Shown here: positions 28,103 to 37,025 of the stretch, piece by piece
Numbering within the stretch: position 1 is the first letter of the stretch
Layout: each line of letters begins with the position of its first letter
Source of the DNA: an uncultured Prochlorococcus sp.
GTDB taxonomy: Bacteria; Cyanobacteriota; Cyanobacteriia; PCC-6307; Cyanobiaceae
Direction of reading: 5' to 3'
Length of the DNA: 64,000 nt
Assembly: GCA_902578845.1 (NCBI GenBank)
Contig: CACHEM010000002.1
Coordinates: 28,972 to 92,971 of the forward strand
Program-made: the position numbers and the translations under genes
Notes under the pieces: model-generated
The model's database searches: none
What the model was told of the DNA's origin: nothing
The model's input: the letters and a program-made list of their open reading frames with translations, nothing else

Positions 28103-28897
28103 TTAGATAGATATGTTTTTATCCGGAGAACTTGCTCTTGCAAAGTCTTGTTTTTTAATTCTTCCTGCCAGAAAAGCTTGCCTGCCAGCTTTTACACCAT
28201 AATTTATCGCTTGAGCCATTAGAGCAGGATTTTGAGCCTGTGCTATTGCACTATTGATTAAGACACCATCAGCTCCAATTTCCATAGCTTGAGAAGCTTC
28301 ACTAGGCACCCCAATTCCTGCGTCAATTATTACTGGTACTTTTGCATTCTCAATAATTATCCTTATATTTGATAAATTTAATAAACCTTGCCCGGAGCCT
28401 ATAGGTGAGCCTAATGGCATTACAGTCGCACAACCTATTTCTTCTAGTCTTTTTGCAAGAATAGGATCTGCATTGATATAGGGAAGTACAGCAAAACCCT
28501 TTTTTATTAAAATTTCGGCTGCTTTAATGGTTTCTATTGGATCTGGTAGCAAATACTTTTTGTCAGGAATAACTTCTAACTTCACAAAATTATTTTCTTC
28601 TTGACCAGATAATTTTGCAAGTTCTCTACCCAAAATTGCTATTCTCACTGCCTCATCGGAATTAACACAACCAGCTGTATTTGGAAGCATCCAGTATTTT
28701 TTCCAGTTGATCTTTTCGAGTAAATTTTCTCCGTTCTGATTATTTTTAATTCTTCTTACCGCGACGGTTATAATTTCCGTTTCAGAATTTGACAAACTTT
28801 CTGCCATATCTTGAGTAGATTTGTATTTGCCAGTACCCACCATTAATCTACTGGAAAATTGTTTTCCATCTATTAGTAAAGAAGAATAATTTTCCAT
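28103..28897 (-). CDS. thiG: thiazole synthase
   Basis: ThiG forms the thiazole phosphate ring of thiamine from deoxyxylulose 5-phosphate, dehydroglycine and ThiS-thiocarboxylate. The protein has 264 residues and a TIM-barrel. The Schiff-base lysine is Lys106 in FVKLEVIPD. Further conserved blocks are RLMVGTGKY near the N-terminus and [14 protein letters not shown] and [14 protein letters not shown] in the phosphate-binding half. It lies two bases after the Ycf37-like gene on the same strand and is the last gene of the rpmI-rplT run. Confidence 0.96.
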   Translation of the reverse strand: MENYSSLLIDGKQFSSRLMVGTGKYKSTQDMAESLSNSETEIITVAVRRIKNNQNGENLLEKINWKKYWMLPNTAGCVNSDEAVRIAILGRELAKLSGQEENNFVKLEVIPDKKYLLPDPIETIKAAEILIKKGFAVLPYINADPILAKRLEEIGCATVMPLGSPIGSGQGLLNLSNIRIIIENAKVPVIIDAGIGVPSEASQAMEIGADGVLINSAIAQAQNPALMAQAINYGVKAGRQAFLAGRIKKQDFARASSPDKNISI

Positions 28898-28899
28898 AT

Positions 28900-29457
28900 T
28901 TAGAATCCCTTATCTTTAATACCTTTATAAGGCTTATAATTATTTCTTTTTTCTAACTCCTTACTTTTTTTAATTGCTGTTTTGTTTTTTGGATCTATCA
29001 CCAAAACCTTTTGGTAAGTTTCATATGCCAGGTCGTACTCAAGTAAACGCTGTTGTGCAGATGCGAGGTTATTTAGGGCTATAGGATATTCTGGGAGTGA
29101 TTTTATTGCAGAGTTATAGTGTTTAATTGCTTTCTTAAATTCATTTTGAGCAGCATAAGAGAATCCTAAAGCATTGTTTATTATTGCTTTGGCTTCATCA
29201 GGTTCATTTTCATAATTTTCAATTGCTTTTAAAAAAGTTTTAGTTGCTTCAGAATATAATCTTTTTTTTATCTGAATAGACCCAAATTTATATAATTCTG
29301 AAGCTTGAGTGAGAGAATCTAAACCTTTCTGCTCGAATTTTACTAAATTTAATTCTTCATTTCTTGTTTTTAGAAATTGTCTGAATACAAAAATAGAAAT
29401 TATTACTAATACAACAAATAGAATTATTAAATAAGATTGAAAGGAAGATATTTCCAT
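28900..29457 (-). CDS. ycf37: Ycf37-like TPR protein (photosystem I assembly)
   Basis: A 185-residue protein with an N-terminal membrane anchor (about residues 8-26) followed by roughly three tetratricopeptide repeats, for example [21 protein letters not shown] and [20 protein letters not shown] (read in part). This architecture matches Ycf37, a TPR protein linked in cyanobacteria to stability or assembly of photosystem I. Repeats and anchor are seen; the name comes from architecture and the cyanobacterial setting, and other TPR proteins cannot be excluded. It lies between rplT and thiG with gaps of 36 and two bases. Confidence 0.75.
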   Translation of the reverse strand: MEISSFQSYLIILFVVLVIISIFVFRQFLKTRNEELNLVKFEQKGLDSLTQASELYKFGSIQIKKRLYSEATKTFLKAIENYENEPDEAKAIINNALGFSYAAQNEFKKAIKHYNSAIKSLPEYPIALNNLASAQQRLLEYDLAYETYQKVLVIDPKNKTAIKKSKELEKRNNYKPYKGIKDKGF

Positions 29458-29493
29458 TATTTATATTAACTTTTCTAGATTATATTCTTTTTT

Positions 29494-29841
29494 CTACTTA
29501 CTAACGGAAGAAACAATTTTTTCAAAACACTTAGGATCGTTTAAGGCTAATTGAGCAAGCATTTTTCTATTAATAATAATTTCTGAATTTTTCATGCCAT
29601 TTATCAACTTGCTATAGTTTGTTCCATTTATCCTGGCAGATGCGTTTATTCTAGAAATCCAAAGTCTTCTAAAATCTCTTTTTCTTCTTCTTCTATCTCT
29701 ATAAGCATTACAAAGAGCTTTCATCACCCTTTGATTTGCTGTTCTGAAAAGATTTTTGTTGCCTCCCCTAAAACCTTTTGCAAGATTTAAGATTTTGTTT
29801 CTTCTTTTTCTGGCTATGTTGCCTCTTTTTACGCGTGCCAT
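29494..29841 (-). CDS. rplT: 50S ribosomal protein L20
   Basis: L20 is an early-binding large-subunit protein needed for 23S rRNA folding. The 115 residues begin [20 protein letters not shown] and include [13 protein letters not shown] and [15 protein letters not shown], all typical. It follows rpmI by 28 bases. The usual partner infC is not here but at 59539-60111, so any L20 autoregulation would act on the short rpmI-rplT leader rather than on an infC operon. Confidence 0.98.
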   Translation of the reverse strand: MARVKRGNIARKRRNKILNLAKGFRGGNKNLFRTANQRVMKALCNAYRDRRRRKRDFRRLWISRINASARINGTNYSKLINGMKNSEIIINRKMLAQLALNDPKCFEKIVSSVSK

Positions 29842-29869
29842 GAATTTCTAATAAAAATTGGTTAAAGAT

Positions 29870-30067
29870 TTATGCGTATGGAATCATTAATTTTACATTA
29901 TCAGCATCTCTTTCATCAACTACGGCTTTTGTTGATAGATGTCTTTTTAATTTTGAGCTTTTATGATCAAGTAAATGATTATGGAAAGCTCTTCTTCTCA
30001 TGAATTTACCCGTCGCAGTAGCTTTAAATCTTTTGGCAGCTGATTTACGAGTTTTTAGTTTAGACAT
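29870..30067 (-). CDS. rpmI: 50S ribosomal protein L35
   Basis: A small basic ribosomal protein of 65 residues: [20 protein letters not shown], then [19 protein letters not shown], normal for L35. It is first in the rpmI-rplT-ycf37-thiG run. Its start is 91 bases from the divergent SpoIID-like gene, so both promoters must lie in that gap. Length and sequence leave no doubt. Confidence 0.97.
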   Translation of the reverse strand: MSKLKTRKSAAKRFKATATGKFMRRRAFHNHLLDHKSSKLKRHLSTKAVVDERDADNVKLMIPYA

Positions 30068-30158
30068 TTAAGTCAAATGTGTTTAATTAGGATAATCTAA
30101 ACCTTTATACGCATTGGTGCAAATTAAAGTTTTTAATTCATTAAGAAAGTTCTAACTT

Positions 30159-31697
30159 ATGAAACTTAAATTTGCCTTTTTAAACTTATTTTTGGGATGC
30201 ATTTCTCTTTTATTGATAAACACTAAATTTACTTCAAGTGTAAAAGGAGAAGAATTGCAAAAGGTTGAACTCAATAATGCAATCAAAAAAGGAAAATTTT
30301 TAATTGGTTTAAAGCAATATTTAGGCGGGGAGAATGACAGTTTTTCAAAAAAAAAGAATATCAATTTCATCACTGATAAAGGTTTTTTAAATCTGATATC
30401 CTCTAACGGTATTAAACATAAATCAAAAGAGATTAATATTAGTTGGGTGGCTATACCTATCAAAAATCCTAAAACAATCGAAAGAATTGTTTTTGGTCCT
30501 TTTGCTAGCTATGAATCTGCAAAAAAACAAGCAGAGAAACTTAAAGATAAGGGATTTGAGACAACTGTTGCTTACCCTAAAAATTGGGAAGTATGGATTC
30601 CATTTCAAGATGATCTGCCAGGGTTTGAATTGAAAAATAAGATTTCTAGAAAAATAAAAAATTTTCAAATTACTCCTGTTCTTAGAAGTGAATATAGTCT
30701 TATGAAACTTGAGGGACCTATATACATTTATGCTCAAGAGGACATAACAATAAATGGTGTCAATTATGGTAAAAATTTTTATTTATTAAAAGATTTATAT
30801 GGAACTTGGACATTAGTTCAAAAAATTGAGTTTGATGATTATTTGGCAGGTGTTTTGCCATATGAAATTGGACCGAATTCTCCTTTAGAAGCACTCAAGG
30901 CACAAGCAGTCATAGCAAGAACTTGGGGAATTTTTAATTCTAATAGATTTAATATGGATAAATATCATTTATGTATCACCACTCAATGTCAAGTTTATAA
31001 GCCTCCTAAAATTACGAATAAAAAAGTACAAAAAGCTATAGAAGAAACTTCAAATTTAATTCTCACTTATAGAAATCGACCAATAAATGCTTTTTACCAT
31101 GGTTCTAATGGTGGCATATCTGCTACTGCAGGAGAGTCTTGGCAAATTCAAGATTATTCTTATTTTAATTCAATCATTGATGGTTCTAAATCATTAAATA
31201 AAAATTTTAAACTTCCTATGATAAGTGAATCTGATGTAAATAATTTTTTAGATTTTGATAAAGAACAGTTTTATGGGAGTAATCATTCTCTTTTTCGATG
31301 GAACAAGAAAATTTCTAGTCTTGAAATTAAAGAAAAATTAATTAAAAACAAACTTATAGATATTAATGATGATGTTTTCGATTTAAATGCTATTGAACGT
31401 GGGTTTAGTGGTAGAGTGACAAAATTAGAAATACAAACGAATAAAGTTAATAAATCTATTGTTCTAGTTAAAGATGATATTCGACGGGTATTAAATTTTA
31501 TACCAAGTAATTTGTTTACTATTAATAAATTAAATGATGATTTATGGCTTTTGAGAGGAGGAGGCTTCGGTCATGGTGTAGGTTTATCTCAGTCAGGAGC
31601 AATTGAAATGGCTAAATTAGGATTCTCTTATGAACAAATATTGAATCATTACTATCAAAACGCAAAACTGAAAAAAATTGAGATATTGTCTCAATGA
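30159..31697 (+). CDS. SpoIID/LytB-domain protein (cell-wall amidase enhancer or glycan lyase type)
   Basis: A 512-residue secreted or membrane-anchored protein. The N-terminus is a signal-type helix (about residues 5-25). A SPOR-like alpha/beta segment (SWVAIPIKNPKTIERIVFG to about 145) precedes the SpoIID domain, which contains DYLAGVLPYEIG, ALKAQAVIARTW, FYHGSNGGISATAGESW and the C-terminal GGGFGHGVGLSQSGA. SpoIID proteins cleave or help cleave peptidoglycan strands; cyanobacteria do not sporulate, so a cell-wall remodelling role is likely. It is followed 27 bases later by a glycosyltransferase gene and is divergent from rpmI. Confidence 0.88.
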   Translation: MKLKFAFLNLFLGCISLLLINTKFTSSVKGEELQKVELNNAIKKGKFLIGLKQYLGGENDSFSKKKNINFITDKGFLNLISSNGIKHKSKEINISWVAIPIKNPKTIERIVFGPFASYESAKKQAEKLKDKGFETTVAYPKNWEVWIPFQDDLPGFELKNKISRKIKNFQITPVLRSEYSLMKLEGPIYIYAQEDITINGVNYGKNFYLLKDLYGTWTLVQKIEFDDYLAGVLPYEIGPNSPLEALKAQAVIARTWGIFNSNRFNMDKYHLCITTQCQVYKPPKITNKKVQKAIEETSNLILTYRNRPINAFYHGSNGGISATAGESWQIQDYSYFNSIIDGSKSLNKNFKLPMISESDVNNFLDFDKEQFYGSNHSLFRWNKKISSLEIKEKLIKNKLIDINDDVFDLNAIERGFSGRVTKLEIQTNKVNKSIVLVKDDIRRVLNFIPSNLFTINKLNDDLWLLRGGGFGHGVGLSQSGAIEMAKLGFSYEQILNHYYQNAKLKKIEILSQ

Positions 31698-31724
31698 AAG
31701 TTTAGTAATTAAAAATTTACTTTT

Positions 31725-33026
31725 ATGAGTAAGGGTTTTTATAAAAATCGAAGATTAAAGTCTTTTATATTTCTTAGTGCTTGTTTTTTAGTAGCTTTTA
31801 TTCCTCATACATACAATATCAAAAATTTCTTTTACATTATTTTGACTCTTACTTTTTTGATTGTTTTATACGGTTTGATAGTTATTTCTAGAAATTTCAA
31901 GAGGAACAAATTTTCAAATATTGTAAGCAGCAGAATTAGTAATAAAGATTTACCTATTCTTGATATTTTAGTCGCAGCTAGAGATGAAGAGAATGTCATC
32001 GCAAGATTAGTTGAGAGATTATTTAATTTAGATTATCCAACAAATAAATTAAATATTTACATAATCGATGATGGTAGTCTTGATAAGACTCCCTTAATTT
32101 TAGATAGACTATCTAGAAAATATGAAAAGCTAAAAGTCGTAAGTCGTTCTCCAAACGCAGGAGGAGGAAAGTCAGGAGCTTTAAATTATGCCTTGAAGTT
32201 TACTCATGGTGAGTGGTTATTAGTTTTGGATGCTGATGCTGAATTAAAACAAGATTCTTTGATAAGGTTATTTAATTTCGTAGAGGAAGGTGATTGGTCT
32301 GCAGTTCAACTAAGAAAATCTGTAACAAATGTAAGCAAGAATTTTTTAACTTCTTGTCAGTCTATGGAGATGGCTATGGACGCAATCTTTCAATATGGAA
32401 GATTATCAGTTGCTGGAGTTTCTGAATTAAGGGGAAATGGCCAATTAATTAAGAAAGATATATTATTGTCATGTGGTTCTTTTAATGAAGATACAGTTAC
32501 AGATGATCTTGATTTAAGTTTAAGGTTATTATTATCAAAATCTAGAATTGGAATCTTGTGGGATCCTCCAGTCATGGAGGAAGCAGTTGAGAATTTAAAT
32601 GCTTTATTAGCGCAAAGGCAAAGATGGGCAGAGGGGGGCTTGCAAAGATTCTTTGATTATGGAGATCAATTATTGACCAATAAAATTGATTATTTGCAAA
32701 AATTTGATTTAACTTACTTTTTCACCTTGCAATATGCACTACCAATCATTTCTCTTTTTGATTTAGTTTTCAGTATTGCTTTATTAGATTCACCAATTTA
32801 CTGGCCTATTTCATTTACAGCTTTTATGTTATCCGGAATTGCTTTTTGGTACGGTTCTTCTTGTAAAAGCGAAGTACCAGTATTGCAAAAAAGCAATTTT
32901 TTGATGGTATTTCTGTCGGTTTTTTATTTATCACATTGGTTTTTAGTAATCCCTTGGGTAACAATAAAGATGTCTATTTTTCCCAAAAAGATACTTTGGC
33001 GAAAAACTATTCATACTGGAGTTTAA
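31725..33026 (+). CDS. membrane family-2 glycosyltransferase, processive type
   Basis: A 433-residue membrane glycosyltransferase. Two N-terminal transmembrane helices (about 12-28, 33-55) precede a GT-A catalytic domain with IIDDGSLDKT, the DXD-type LDADAEL, TDDLDLSLRL and the QRQRW motif of processive synthases such as cellulose or hyaluronan synthases. C-terminal membrane spans follow (about 330-355, 360-380, 395-420). The sugar and product are not predictable from sequence; an extracellular or cell-wall polysaccharide is likely. It directly follows the SpoIID-like gene and ends one base from the convergent dnaX stop. Confidence 0.88.
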   Translation: MSKGFYKNRRLKSFIFLSACFLVAFIPHTYNIKNFFYIILTLTFLIVLYGLIVISRNFKRNKFSNIVSSRISNKDLPILDILVAARDEENVIARLVERLFNLDYPTNKLNIYIIDDGSLDKTPLILDRLSRKYEKLKVVSRSPNAGGGKSGALNYALKFTHGEWLLVLDADAELKQDSLIRLFNFVEEGDWSAVQLRKSVTNVSKNFLTSCQSMEMAMDAIFQYGRLSVAGVSELRGNGQLIKKDILLSCGSFNEDTVTDDLDLSLRLLLSKSRIGILWDPPVMEEAVENLNALLAQRQRWAEGGLQRFFDYGDQLLTNKIDYLQKFDLTYFFTLQYALPIISLFDLVFSIALLDSPIYWPISFTAFMLSGIAFWYGSSCKSEVPVLQKSNFLMVFLSVFYLSHWFLVIPWVTIKMSIFPKKILWRKTIHTGV

Positions 33027-33027
33027 T

Positions 33028-34782
33028 TTATTCATCAAGGTCTATAATTTCTCCATTAAAAAAATTTGCTAAGTTTTTTGAGCTATCATCATATTTCTCC
33101 TCATTAGATATTTTTGTTGATGAATTTGTTTTTGGTTCTATTTTTTTTAATGGTCGAAAATTTTTTACTTCATTTTGAGTAATTTCTGGAGTATTTGTTG
33201 GGTTACTTTTATTTAAATTTTTGGTTGAGAAATTAAGTATTATTTGATCTCCAAATATCTTTTTTACAGTATTTTCAATTATAACTTTTCTACTTTTAAT
33301 CATATTTTCCCAGTTTGGAGATAATGCAATTGTTATTTTCTCCGAATCAAAACTTTCAAGTTCGGCTTGTTGTGAAAGTAACATTCTTGTTGAAGGTAAC
33401 TCTACTTTAGAAAGAATTAATTCCCATTTATCTTTTAAATTATTTGATCCAGGATTATTTTGGTTATTTTCAGAAATATTTTCAATACTTTTTTTTTCAA
33501 GAACTGCAAATTTTTCGTCTTTTTTTTCGATCAATTCATCGCGAGTGATCTCTTTTTTGATACTTGGTTTTTGAATTTCAGTAGAACTATTTTCTGTATT
33601 AAAAATTGCAATGTTTTTTTTACTTTCATGATTCTCTTCAGTCGTATTATTTTTACTTTCTTGCTTATTTTCAAAATTATTTATCTCTTGATTACCAAGA
33701 ATACCAGTTAAATGTATTTCAAACCAAAGCCTTGGATTATCACTTGATTTGATTTGATATTCAATATTTCTCAGATTATTATGCCAATTAATTATTGTTG
33801 ATTTATTTATTGTTTTTGAGATTTTATCCAATTCATCTTGAAATTCATCAGACGTATAATAAAGATCTGAATATTTATTATTTGTAGTGTGTAATAGTAG
33901 ATCTCTTGTGATATTCAATAATCCGATAATTATTTGAAGAGGTTCGTTTCCTGCATCATATAATTTGTTGCAGGTGATAATTAATGACTCTGGATTATTC
34001 TCAACCAAAGATTTAATCAGATTTGTTAATTCACTTTCTGATACTTCTCCTAGGAGGTTTTGGATATTATTAATTGTTATCCCTTCTGGTAAAAGATTCA
34101 ATTGTTCAAGGAGGCTTTGTGCATCTCTCATACCTCCATTAGATCTTTTTGCAATCATTTTTAAAGCCTGGACTTCGTACTCAATGGATTCTTTGTTGGC
34201 GATTTCTGATAAATGTTGAAAAATATCACCAGGGCTTATTCTTCTAAAATCAAACTTTTGGCATCTACTTTTTATTGTATTTAATACTCTCTCAGGATTT
34301 GTCGTCGCAAGGATAAATACAACTTTTGAGGGCGGCTCTTCAATAGTTTTTAGTAAAGCATTTGAAGCTGCCGTTGAAAGCATATGACATTCATCAATAA
34401 CATATACTTTCCATCTCGCTTGAGTAGGTGCAAATCTCGCTCTTTCTATAATTTCTCTTATATTTTCTACTCCTGTATTTGATGCTGCATCAATCTCGAT
34501 AATATCTAGAGCGCTACCATCTGTAATTTGTCTACATAAGTCACATTTGCAACAAGGAGTTATCGTAGGTTGGTCGAATGCCAGGCAATTTAGAGATTTT
34601 GCAAATATCCTTGCACTTGATGTTTTTCCAGTGCCTCTTGGACCATTAAAAAGATATGCAGGAGCAATTTTTTTTGTTAATAGTGCTTGTTTGAGTGTAA
34701 TGGATATAAATTTTTGCCCAACCAGTTCGTCTAAGTTGTTTGGTCTATATTTTTGATGAAAAGGCTTATGTATATTTGGCAT
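33028..34782 (-). CDS. dnaX: DNA polymerase III subunits gamma/tau
   Basis: The clamp-loader ATPase of the replisome. The 584 residues hold the AAA+ core with Walker A GPRGTGKT (47-54), a zinc module with cysteines between 67 and 84, Walker B-type DECHM and sensor region LLKTIEEPP. After about residue 370 comes a low-complexity Asn/Glu/Lys-rich linker and a C-terminal tau-like domain (WELILSKVELPSTRMLL). At codons 429-432 a run of nine A on the coding strand (33497-33489) could allow slippage: a -1 shift gives Lys-Tyr-stop and a 433-residue gamma-sized product. No intein is present. It converges with the glycosyltransferase gene. Confidence 0.95.
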   Translation of the reverse strand: MPNIHKPFHQKYRPNNLDELVGQKFISITLKQALLTKKIAPAYLFNGPRGTGKTSSARIFAKSLNCLAFDQPTITPCCKCDLCRQITDGSALDIIEIDAASNTGVENIREIIERARFAPTQARWKVYVIDECHMLSTAASNALLKTIEEPPSKVVFILATTNPERVLNTIKSRCQKFDFRRISPGDIFQHLSEIANKESIEYEVQALKMIAKRSNGGMRDAQSLLEQLNLLPEGITINNIQNLLGEVSESELTNLIKSLVENNPESLIITCNKLYDAGNEPLQIIIGLLNITRDLLLHTTNNKYSDLYYTSDEFQDELDKISKTINKSTIINWHNNLRNIEYQIKSSDNPRLWFEIHLTGILGNQEINNFENKQESKNNTTEENHESKKNIAIFNTENSSTEIQKPSIKKEITRDELIEKKDEKFAVLEKKSIENISENNQNNPGSNNLKDKWELILSKVELPSTRMLLSQQAELESFDSEKITIALSPNWENMIKSRKVIIENTVKKIFGDQIILNFSTKNLNKSNPTNTPEITQNEVKNFRPLKKIEPKTNSSTKISNEEKYDDSSKNLANFFNGEIIDLDE

Positions 34783-34840
34783 TTATTTTTCATTAATTAT
34801 AGAAATTCGGGATTCAATTAAAAAAAATTAAACTCTAATT

Positions 34841-36208
34841 TTATGCAGACTCTTTAATGATTCTTTTTGATCCTGAAGGTAGTTTAACAATTTTAGATGA
34901 GAACAAATTATCTACCATTTTTTTCGTAATTGTGAATTCTTTTACATTTTCTTCAGAAGGCAAAGTGTACATTATGTCTAGCATTAGCTCTTCAATTATT
35001 GATCTTAATGCTCTTGCACCTGTTTTTCTTTTATATGCTTCATTTGCTATCGCTTCAACAGAATCAGGCTCAAATGATAATTCAACATTATCCATACTTA
35101 GCAAAGTTTTGAATTGCTTTACTAATGCATCTCTTGGTTGAGTCAAAATAGATTCTAAAGTTTCTTTAGTAAGACGATCTAATACAGCACAAACCGGAAT
35201 TCTTCCAATAAATTCTGGAATTAGGCCATATTTCACTAAGTCATCTAATTCTAAATTTTTCAAGGAATCTCTTGGGTCTACTATTTTTTTTGTATCAACT
35301 TTGTTTTGATCTGAATTGGTGGTAAATCCTATAGAGTGTTTACCCATACGCTTTTGAACGATATCCTCTAAACCTATAAAAGCTCCCCCGCAAATAAATA
35401 ATATTTGACTTGTATCAATTTGGATGCAGTCATGATAAGGATGTTTTCTTCCTCCTTGTGGTGGCACATTGGCAATTGTTCCTTCAAGCATTTTTAATAA
35501 TGCTTGCTGTACTCCTTCACCAGAGACATCTCTAGTAATTGAAGGATTCTCGCTTTTTCTTGCAATTTTATCTATTTCATCAATATAAATAATTCCTTTT
35601 TGAGCTAGTTCTACATTCATTTCTGATTTCTGTAGAAGTCTTAAAAGTATGTTTTCAACATCCTCTCCAACATATCCAGCTTCTGTCAAAGTCGTTGCAT
35701 CAGCTACTGCAAAAGGAACATCCAGAAACTCTGCTAAAGTTTGCGCCAATAATGTTTTTCCACTTCCAGTAGGGCCGATGAGTAAAATGTTTGATTTTTG
35801 TAATTTAGTTGCTTGTGAATCTGTTGCATTATTATTTTTACTATCTTCTTTAAATTTCCAAGCTAATCGCTTGTAGTGATTGTATACGGCTACTGATAAT
35901 ATTTTTTTTGCCGATTCTTGTCCAACAACTTGATTATCTAGAAAACTTTTAATTTCTAATGGCTTAGGAATTGAGGTTAATTCTAAAGGAACAGATTTTT
36001 TTGGATTATCAGTTGGTAATTTCTTTTTTACTTGCGGAGAGTTGTTTGTGCTCGCTTGATTATCAAGTAGTTCTTCATCGAGAATTTCATTACAAAGATC
36101 TATGCACTCATCACAGATGTAAACCCCAGGACCAGCTATAAGCTTTCTTACTTGGTCTTGTGATTTACCGCAAAATGAACATTTAAGATGGGCGTCAAAT
36201 TTAGCCAT
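34841..36208 (-). CDS. clpX: ATP-dependent Clp protease ATP-binding subunit ClpX
   Basis: An AAA+ unfoldase that feeds substrates to ClpP. The 455 residues start with a zinc-binding domain (Cys10, Cys13, Cys32, Cys35). After a linker comes Walker A GPTGSGKT (near 145), Walker [10 protein letters not shown], the pore-loop region GYVGED, the ClpP-contact IGF loop in KHSIGFTTN and the [11 protein letters not shown] sensor-2 region. It is slightly longer than E. coli ClpX through its linker. It is downstream of clpP (106 bases), completing the tig-clpP-clpX order. Confidence 0.98.
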   Translation of the reverse strand: MAKFDAHLKCSFCGKSQDQVRKLIAGPGVYICDECIDLCNEILDEELLDNQASTNNSPQVKKKLPTDNPKKSVPLELTSIPKPLEIKSFLDNQVVGQESAKKILSVAVYNHYKRLAWKFKEDSKNNNATDSQATKLQKSNILLIGPTGSGKTLLAQTLAEFLDVPFAVADATTLTEAGYVGEDVENILLRLLQKSEMNVELAQKGIIYIDEIDKIARKSENPSITRDVSGEGVQQALLKMLEGTIANVPPQGGRKHPYHDCIQIDTSQILFICGGAFIGLEDIVQKRMGKHSIGFTTNSDQNKVDTKKIVDPRDSLKNLELDDLVKYGLIPEFIGRIPVCAVLDRLTKETLESILTQPRDALVKQFKTLLSMDNVELSFEPDSVEAIANEAYKRKTGARALRSIIEELMLDIMYTLPSEENVKEFTITKKMVDNLFSSKIVKLPSGSKRIIKESA

Positions 36209-36314
36209 CGATTATAAGTTTTTAAAAGTGAAAGGTGTTAAATATTCCCTATTCACTAGGATTGCTTATAAATATCGATTCGTCATCATATTCTTAAAAA
36301 ATCAGTATTCCTTG

Positions 36315-36959
36315 TCACTTTTTGATAACTTTATCAATTAATCCATATTCGACTGCTTGTGAGGGAGATAAAAAGTAATCTCTTTCTGTATCTTCATTAA
36401 TTTTTTCTAAAGGTTGACCAGTATGTTCTGCTAAAAGCGAATTTAATGTTTTCTTGAGAAAAAGTATTTCTTTAGCTTGTATTTCAATCTCTACTGCTTG
36501 ACCTTGTGCACCTCCCAGAGGTTGATGAATCATAATCCTAGAATTTGGTAAAGCCAATCTTTTCCCCTTGGCTCCTCCAGAAAGTAGAAATGCTCCCATA
36601 CTTGCCGCTACTCCAAAGCATATTGTCACTACATCAGGGGATATTTGTTGCATAGTATCGTATATGGCCATTCCGGCAGTTACTGAGCCTCCAGGAGAAT
36701 TAATATATATTTGTATATCTTTTTCGGGATCTTCCGCTTCAAGAAATAATAATTGTGCAACAAGTGAATCAGATACTTGATCATTAATTCCAGTACCTAA
36801 AAAAATTATTCTCTCCCTCAGTAGTCTTGAATAAATATCAAAAGCTCTTTCTCCTCTACCTGATTGTTCTATAACAGTAGGAACAGCAGCAATAGTTTTA
36901 TTATTACTTTCGTAAGAACTTATTGAGCTTTGGATTAAATGTTTTTTTTCTGAGTTCAC
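36315..36959 (-). CDS. clpP: ATP-dependent Clp protease proteolytic subunit ClpP
   Basis: The serine protease chamber subunit that works with ClpX or ClpC. In 214 residues the catalytic triad is visible: Ser120 in GVAASMGAF, His145 in MIHQP and Asp194 in TERDYF. Cyanobacteria carry several clpP paralogues; this one lies between tig and clpX, the position of the ClpX partner (often numbered clpP2 in cyanobacteria), which I infer from context. Gaps are 66 bases to tig and 106 to clpX. Confidence 0.97.
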   Translation of the reverse strand: MNSEKKHLIQSSISSYESNNKTIAAVPTVIEQSGRGERAFDIYSRLLRERIIFLGTGINDQVSDSLVAQLLFLEAEDPEKDIQIYINSPGGSVTAGMAIYDTMQQISPDVVTICFGVAASMGAFLLSGGAKGKRLALPNSRIMIHQPLGGAQGQAVEIEIQAKEILFLKKTLNSLLAEHTGQPLEKINEDTERDYFLSPSQAVEYGLIDKVIKK

Positions 36960-37025
36960 AAATTAGTTTGCGTCTAATAAATAATTTAAGGGGTTTTTGT
37001 TTAATTAGTAGGAAATTTCATAAAA

